Positions 57,961 to 64,000 of a stretch of 64,000 nucleotides of DNA are shown one piece after another; the stretch's first letter is position 1, and the number at the start of each line of letters is the position of its first letter. A program made the translations under genes and the position numbers. The notes beneath the pieces were generated by a model. That model made no database searches, was not told the DNA's origin, and saw nothing but the letters and a program-made list of their open reading frames with translations. Source of the DNA: Dipteris shenzhenensis (lineage: Eukaryota > Polypodiophyta > Polypodiopsida > Gleicheniales); the NCBI GenBank assembly GCA_047967505.1, contig CM106538.1; one strand, given 5' to 3'.

Positions 57961-60450
57961 TTGAGATATTTATTAAGTGTTCGGTAAAGAAATTAAAAGA
58001 CCAGTTGAAAATGATCAATGAATTGCCAGAGGAGTAATACAACTTTCATTTTCCTAACCTTTGATATAAATTAAATAGTGTTCTATTCATCTATATTTAC
58101 ATATTTTTATTTCCTTTCTTGGATTGAGTAAGGTTAGAGATAATAATGATATAGGTTTACAATAAATAGTTCTAAAGTTCATACATATGTGTATCAATAA
58201 ATTATATAAGAAATTCTCACATCCGAACTCTTTCTCTTACCGATAACAAATCATTGAAGGGAGTGTTAATTCAAATAATTTTCAAGCACTCTTCAATAAG
58301 GCAAGCGAGCCGGATTTTAATACCTTCATGAAAATTTATTTTTTTACTAGAAATAAATAATGAAGAACATGAAAAATGAAAATGACCCATGACCTAAACA
58401 AAACATGACACATCAATGACCAATACACAAGGGAGTGCCCATTATAGAGTAAATTTAGAGAGGAAACATGCCTCTCTAGAATATGATATATGCTAATAAA
58501 GGCTTTTGGGCATTTACTGAGACACAAAAATGGTGTAGCGACTAGACTAATGAATAACAAATACTTTGTCACTTTTTCTATCATTTCCAAGTTCTAAGGA
58601 CTTAGTCATTTATAATTATGGGAAGTTGGTCATCATAGTGGAGAGACCATAGTTGTAGCATTAGGTCCCCAAGTCATATTCTAGTTGGAAATGTTTTATT
58701 AAGCATGGAATGTAGTTCTCACATTTACCTTAGTGAAAAAGAATGGGATGGTTGATGCATTTTTTCAACTATAGGGGTTTTAAGGGTAGGAAAGACTTGT
58801 AAGATTTAAGAAAAGGTTGCAAGGTTCCAAAAGGGCCACCAACTTGACCCTAAGTAACACTACACATGACATCAAAGGTCCCTTGGATTGTGTAAGAAGT
58901 TTTTATGGTGCCTCAAGATCTATAATAAACATTCTACTCTATCAAGGTGGAAAAGCAAGATGTCTTGAAGAAGTTGGGATGTCATAGCATAGCTAAGGGC
59001 TATAGCAGAAATCAACATGATTTAAAGTGATAATGAAAGATAGTTTTTTGAAAGGTTTAAGGGAAAGGTGGAGAGGGGTGGTTCTTAACCTTTGTATCTA
59101 CCTTATGGCCATATTTTATCTAAGTTCCTATAGGTGTCCTTTCAAATTTGGGTTGGACACACACACACACGTGTGCGCATGCACACACACACACACACAC
59201 ACAATTTCCAATGCATTAGATGAATGCCTAAGCTACTAACCCACTCCCACTAACCCAAGCTAAAACCCATTGAAGAACCAATGCACCATTCGAACCTATT
59301 AAAGAACCAATAAAACACACTACACATGTCAAACCACATTTAAAATACAATCAAGAGGTATCACATGGCTAGTATTCAATAGAAACCATGTCTTGATGTA
59401 TCAGGTTGGGTTAACAAGGGGCGGCAACCAAGCTTTTAAGGCCACTTTGGCGACGGGGTGTGGGGCTCACAAGCCATAACATATACAGGAAAATATGCAA
59501 CCTATTACAACCAAGCAACCCATTGGGGCTGGTAGGGCACGATTCAATACCCAATCAAGGCAGCTCACACCTTACATTTTATGAGAGCCAAGTTAGTGTG
59601 CGACCGTCAGAGGTTGCCAATGTTGTTTACAAATTAAAACCTTGGCCATGATGTGTAAAGTTATGGCCAGGGATCGGTCCACAAAGGATGGTAGCACTTT
59701 GTGAGGCATGGTTGTTGCTCCTTCTGAACCCAGACTCGGATTCTGGTTGGGAAGGCATCTCCTAGCACAACATTGTCTATCTAGAACTCGGAGGCGCCAT
59801 AGTGGCCCTATTCTACTCACACCCTGATGCATTATGTTAACTCTGATTTAAAAAAATGAGAGTGACCACGTGTGTTTATGGATGGTCATGCTTGATGTTT
59901 ACATTTCAAATTGCAAAGTTTTCCTCGGATCATATGATACTAAGTTATTACTAAGTGTTGAAATTCGAGGTACATCTGATTGTTTTATTAATGATACCAA
60001 TTTGTCTCATTGGATGCATCGAGCAGCTGAAAATTTTTCCTTCGTTGAATCGATCAATGTCGACTTTTCCATGTGAGATCCTACCACAGCTGCTTCGATT
60101 AGTTTAATCCATTGTCTCGCGGGATTGTTGAATATCGATCCACAGTTCAAGAACGGCACTCGACTAATTTAATCACGGCGATATAATCTATGTATGCATT
60201 ATTGCCACTGAAGTTTCCCGGCAAAGAATTGACAGAAAAGGTTCTATGTGCAAGGTGCTAATTTGCAGATCAACGCTGTCAAATCTTGAATGCTAATGTT
60301 TCCGGCCTTCCACAAATTCGCAGTTTTCAAAAGGCTACATCATCGATCGTCGAGCTTCGATCACGGATGTGAAACTGTGATGCTAAAATTTTATTGGATG
60401 TGAAACTGAGATGCTAAAAATTCCGTCCAAGAGTCAAAGAATTCTGAGTT
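57961..60450. other. No gene seen; one CA microsatellite
   Basis: AT-rich DNA. A (CA)n tract with CGTGTGCGCATG interruption lies at 59158-59202. Short frames (for example near 59600-59830 minus) have no recognisable content. Confidence 0.5.
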
Positions 60451-60460
60451 TTGCTGGTGA

Positions 60461-60720
60461 AATCATCGATGAGCCTCATGAGGTGCATCGATCACTGCAG
60501 GAGAGGATGAATACACGAATCGATTTCTACGGCGAAAATCAGTTTTGCTGCCGAGATTATCGATCAGTACCATAAGGCGCGTCGATCAGGAGACGATGAA
60601 TTCACGAATCATGATCAGTCGATCCTTGCATTTCCGGCGAGAACTGGTGAGATCTGCATCGATCAGCGCAGGAGAAGGTAAATTCGTGAATCGATCTTTC
60701 CATTTGCCGGCGGGAATCAA
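60461..60720 (+). repeat. Three degenerate ~90-bp repeats upstream of the membrane-protein gene
   Basis: Each unit carries CATCGATCA, then GCAGGAGA, then AATNCACGAATCGAT and CGGCGAGAA. They lie 0.6-0.9 kb upstream of the start codon and could be promoter elements. CGGCGA/GATCGAT richness sets them apart from the flanking AT-rich DNA. Confidence 0.6.
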
Positions 60721-60896
60721 GATGATCAACGAGATCGACCTTTGTTTCGGGGCCTACCAGCGTCAATGTCTCGAGTCTTGCCGACATCGCACCGCAGGAA
60801 CCGGCGAGAAGAAACAATTCCTCCCGTCATCATCGGCTTCGAAACCCATCCACGAGGACTGATAGAGTACCAGTCAAAGCAGACTCTGTGTGCTCG

Positions 60897-60903
60897 TATA
60901 AAG
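60897..60903 (+). promoter_or_regulatory. Candidate TATA box for the membrane-protein gene
   Basis: TATAAAG about 440 bp upstream of the ATG. If used, transcription would start near 60930 with a leader of about 400 nt. Confidence 0.35.
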
Positions 60904-61077
60904 ATATCATCCCCTCGATCCCTTGTAATTGCAATCTTAGCTAGCTCTGTCGTCCCAATTTTCTGCTCTCTACTCAGAGATGCAGGCTTCATCTGTCTGC
61001 TTCAACCATTGATCATCCTCTCAACTCTCCTCTTGCACTCCTTCGCGGCATGCCCCTGCCCTGTGCACGTTTGCATG

Positions 61078-61320
61078 CAAAATTAGCAGCAATTTAGCGA
61101 GAGCAAATTTTCTTGCAATAAGCGAGCACAGCCTGGCAGTGCAAGTTTGCTTGCAATCAGTTAGCAAGAGAGCAAGGATTTGCTTGCAATTAGCTAGCGA
61201 ATCGCCTTGCAATAAGAGAACGAGAATCTTCAGCGTCGCGGAATTTTTTTTCGCAATCAGCTAACAAGACCGCAGCGAGAGGCAAAATCAGCAATCAGAG
61301 CGCAAGAATCAGCTGTCTGC
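61078..61320 (+). repeat. Short degenerate repeats in the presumed 5'UTR
   Basis: About eight variants of TTGCAATNAGCTAGCAAGAG spaced 20-35 bp apart, ending 15 bp before the coding sequence. Confidence 0.65.
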
Positions 61321-61334
61321 AGACAAGAAAAGCC

Positions 61335-61835
61335 ATGGCACGGTGGATAGCGGTGATGCCCCTGGGAGCTGCGAGCAGCATCGGCCTAGTGGCTCTGCTG
61401 GGCCTGCTGGCCGGGGTGTGCGCGATGATCATGGTGGTTGCGCTGTGCACGACCTCTGGAAGAGGAGACAGCCGCGTGCAGAACAAGGATTCGAGCGATG
61501 GCGAGGACTCCGCTACCTCCACCAAGTCTCCCAAGAAGCTGTGGATCAATCTAAGCAGCAAGCGATTGCTGTCCTTGACAAAAGGGAAGCGATCGAATTC
61601 GCCAGCAACAGATGATGAGCTGATCATGGCATACGATGCGGATTTGGGCGAGGAAGGGGGGATTGATTCACCTGTTTGGCAACGAACAATTCTGATGGGA
61701 GAGCGATGCGAGCCTCCTTCATTTTCCGGCGTAATCTTGTATGACGAACAAGGCAACCGAGTGCCGGATTTCCCCTGCAAGTCGCCCCGATCCGGCTTCA
61801 CTCCGCCATCGCTTTTGCAGCTGACACTGAATTGA
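61335..61835 (+). CDS. Small single-pass membrane protein of a conserved uncharacterised plant family
   Basis: 166 residues, one exon, start in good context (GCCATGGC). Residues about 9-37 are a hydrophobic segment (AASSIGLVALLGLLAGVCAM) followed by basic/Ser-rich sequence, suggesting a single membrane anchor. The C-terminal block at 114-141 (VWQRTILMGERCEPPSFSGV followed by ILYDEQGN) is the conserved signature of a plant family whose members end in a WQ-ILMG-KC-P-FSGVI-YD motif and Ser/Pro tail (here CKSPRSGFTPPS). I know of no established biochemical function. Codon use is more GC-rich than its surroundings and there is no damage, so I take it as an expressed gene. Confidence 0.82.
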   Translation: MARWIAVMPLGAASSIGLVALLGLLAGVCAMIMVVALCTTSGRGDSRVQNKDSSDGEDSATSTKSPKKLWINLSSKRLLSLTKGKRSNSPATDDELIMAYDADLGEEGGIDSPVWQRTILMGERCEPPSFSGVILYDEQGNRVPDFPCKSPRSGFTPPSLLQLTLN

Positions 61836-61934
61836 AGTAGATGAATGATCACTTAGCAGGCTATTTTGTGAAAGAATTTAGAAAATCCGTCCGTAAACAG
61901 CTCCGATCGACGATTGCTACTATACCATCGCTGC

Positions 61935-62345
61935 TCTGATCTGCTGGCTATGGTGAATCTCTTCCAAAGATTTTCATTCGCAATATCTTCTCTACAACCG
62001 CAAACATTTTCATGTGTTAATCTGGTCCTGTGATGAGCCGAGCCATCGACGCTGCAGCTATCTGGCTGTGGTGACTAATTATCGGGTAATCTTTTGACAA
62101 AGATTTTCATTCTTGACGACTGCATCTTGCTAAAATTTTGGTACCATCGCAAAGATTTTCATGGTTTTCGATGGTGAACGATAGCTGCTCTGGTATGGCT
62201 ATGGTGATAATCAGTTCATTCTCTACAAACTCAAAGATACCTGCATAGATTTTCATGCTGGCTATGGTGATAATCTGTTGATTCTCTAACACCTGAAAGA
62301 TACCTGCAGAGATTTTCATCCGCTAAAACCTCAATCTTCTTCTCC
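61935..62345 (+). repeat. Four degenerate ~75-bp repeats in the presumed 3'UTR
   Basis: Units contain GGCTATGGTGATAATC, a T-rich spacer, then AAAGATTTTCAT (or GATACCTGCAGAGATTTTCA). They start about 100 bp after the stop codon. Confidence 0.7.
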
Positions 62346-62654
62346 ATTCTGCTTGTCGAAGCGATTCTCTACATTTTTCTTTCCGATAATCTCTTAATTG
62401 TCTCAGAGTGCAACGTTTTTTCGTTCTACAACCTCAATATATATTGGTTATGGCGTCTTGGCAGTTTTTGATTCGCTTTGTCAAAGAAGTTTTGCGGGGA
62501 TCTGTTCTATTCTCCTTGCGATGTCTCATCTTGTCAAAACCAGTTTGAGGTGGTAATGCTTCAACGTTGATGTGAATTTTTTCATCGTGAGCTTAGCTAA
62601 TCTTCTCTCCTAGCTGCTGCTAAGCTAATGATATATGCTTGCTCTGCTCTTCCC

Positions 62655-63540
62655 TCTCATTGCAATAGCTAGAGGAGAGGAGAGCGAATCAAATCCGAGA
62701 GGAGATTAGCAAAGCATGCTCCTCTTTCATGCAATGATCAATTAGGAGAGGAGAGGAGATGAAATTAAGTATAATCTCAGAGGAGAGGAGAGGAGAGGAG
62801 AGGAAATTAAGTATAATCTCAGAGGTCAATTAGGAGAGGAGAGGAAATTAAGTATAATCTCAGAAGTCCGAGACGAGATCAACTAAGCATGCTTCCTCTC
62901 CTCTTCTCACCGATTAGCCAGAAGAGAAAGCAAAGCTTCTAGCTCAGAAGACTCAGAAGACGAAGAAGAAGAAGAATTTGTTTAAGTCTGGCCACAAGGC
63001 AGCGCCCTCACGGTTTCATGAGACGTCTATCTTGGGGATCCAACTCAAAACACAACAAGGAGAAATGAATTTTTCATTATGCTCCATGATGAAAAATCCC
63101 TCTCTCCTTGCTAATCACAATAAGAGAGAGGAGAGGAATGAAGCACAGCTCACCTAAATGCAGAAGAGATTGGATGTGCTCCATGATGAAAAAGTCATGT
63201 CCAATCCGATACATCGGATGGGAGAGGAGAGGAGAGGAATGAAGCATAGCTTAGCTAATCTAAGAGGAGATAAGCTAAGCAGGATGCAACTTTTCTCTCC
63301 TCTCCTCTGTAATTCAATTAGCTAAGCAAGTGAAAAAATCCTATCTTCTTCGATTCAACTCATTAGCTTAAGCTAATCGGATTCGAGAGGAGAGGAGACG
63401 AATGAAGCATAGGTTAGCTGATTTGAGAGGAGATCAACTAAGCATGATGAAAATTTCCTCTCCTCTCCTCTCTATTTCTTAGCTAAGCAAGTGAGAAATT
63501 TCTATCGTCTTCGCTTCAATTCATATTTGTATCGTCTTCG
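62655..63540. repeat. GAGAGGAGAGGAG/CTCTCCTCTCCTC repeats with a 163-bp tandem unit
   Basis: Purine runs of GAGAGGAGAGGAG and their complements alternate with AGCTAAGCATG and AAGTATAATCTCAGA blocks. A 163-bp unit is duplicated (GAAGCATAGCTTAGCT at 63241, GAAGCATAGGTTAGCT at 63404), each with facing purine and pyrimidine runs that could fold into a hairpin. Confidence 0.75.
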
Positions 63541-63637
63541 CTTCAATTCATATTTGCTCTTAGAACTTCACAATACTTCCAGAAATTGGATTTCTTTGGC
63601 CATCCTTAGATACCATTATAAGGAATAACAAACTTCT

Positions 63638-63930
63638 TTGTTACATATATCCTTCCTCAAACTCACATTGGTGAGTTATATGGGCTATCTTGGAGCCAAC
63701 CTTTGCTTTGTATGTCTAGAATTTTGCAACAATCATATTTTCAAATTTGCAAGAGCCCTCTGCCAAATTCACCTTGACTTAAAATTGCAAAATGAATTGT
63801 TATGGTGCAAGGACATACTTTGCCTACAATATAAGCAGATGTTCTTGCAAGAAATGCAATCCTCTCCTATGGCAAGACATATAGGTGTCACCAAGTTGAC
63901 AAAGTGACGGGAATGGTGAAGGTGCCCTAG
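63638..63930 (+). pseudogene. Ty3-gypsy integrase zinc-finger fragment
   Basis: The end of the frame reads LWCKDILCLQYKQMFLQEMQ followed by SSPMARHIGVTKLTK, matching the region just before and into the H2C2 finger of gypsy integrases (SPxAGHxGxxKT). A stop follows at 63907. Only this fragment is visible before the window ends. Confidence 0.55.
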
Positions 63931-64000
63931 ATGAGGTAGGGGTGCATGTCATTTTGGGCATCGATGGAGGGAGGGCACGTAGGTAATAGCAACAATAGTC

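Overview
This window looks like land-plant nuclear DNA from a large, transposon-rich genome. It is AT-rich, has long tracts without genes, and carries plant DNA transposons (CACTA/EnSpm with tnp2, DUF4216/DUF4218 and TNPA-like genes; hAT-like pieces), Ty1-copia and Ty3-gypsy remnants, a LINE, and many simple repeats. Only two genes look like intact host genes: a four-exon class III peroxidase (minus strand, 15961-17698) and a single-exon small plant membrane protein (plus strand, 61335-61835). I cannot fix the species from the sequence.

Layout. 1-10962: a decayed CACTA element whose left end lies outside the window. A second CACTA of the same family (2124-7347) is inserted in its tnp2 exon, with a 3-bp target duplication and 28-bp inverted ends. 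Each copy carries a minus-strand tnp2-type gene and a divergent plus-strand TNPA-like gene, and neither set is intact. 10963-15255: a truncated copia start (PBS and gag, minus), the 3' end of one LINE, then most of a second, disabled LINE (plus). 15256-18000: peroxidase gene and flanks. 18000-22900: mostly nothing recognisable, one GA microsatellite, one dispersed repeat. 22950-26050: one end of another CACTA, a hAT-like C-terminal fragment with a tandem duplication, a long CTC-type microsatellite, an LTR end with primer-binding site and gag start, and a degenerate minisatellite. 26400-32560: an unclassified element with palindromic subterminal motifs, a tandem exon-like array with hairpins, and a member of a further unclassified family. 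33130-35480: copia gag, LTR and tandem duplications. 37690-38310: a RING-like pseudogene. 39480-45550: more copies of the unclassified families, a copia 3' end, and a BED-finger fragment between direct repeats. 46031-47240: another CACTA end with a TNPA-like remnant. 47240-53700: largely unassigned, with microsatellites. 53740-58000: a duplicated gene fragment and a gypsy pol remnant interrupted by a complete 247-bp MITE. 58000-60450: nothing recognisable. 60460-63540: the membrane-protein gene and its repeat-rich flanks. 63638-63930: a gypsy integrase fragment.

The most distinctive pattern is that several unrelated-looking DNA elements carry arrays of short dyad-symmetric motifs near their ends or promoters, each family with its own core: GCGTCTATAGACGC, GTCGCTATATAGCGAC, ACCG-(2-3 nt)-CGGT-like, and AACCACCGGGCTGGTT-like. 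Other points of interest are an intron present in one CACTA copy and exactly absent in its sister, Gln-to-stop C-to-T changes in the CACTA genes, and a four-unit exon-like array separated by long hairpins.
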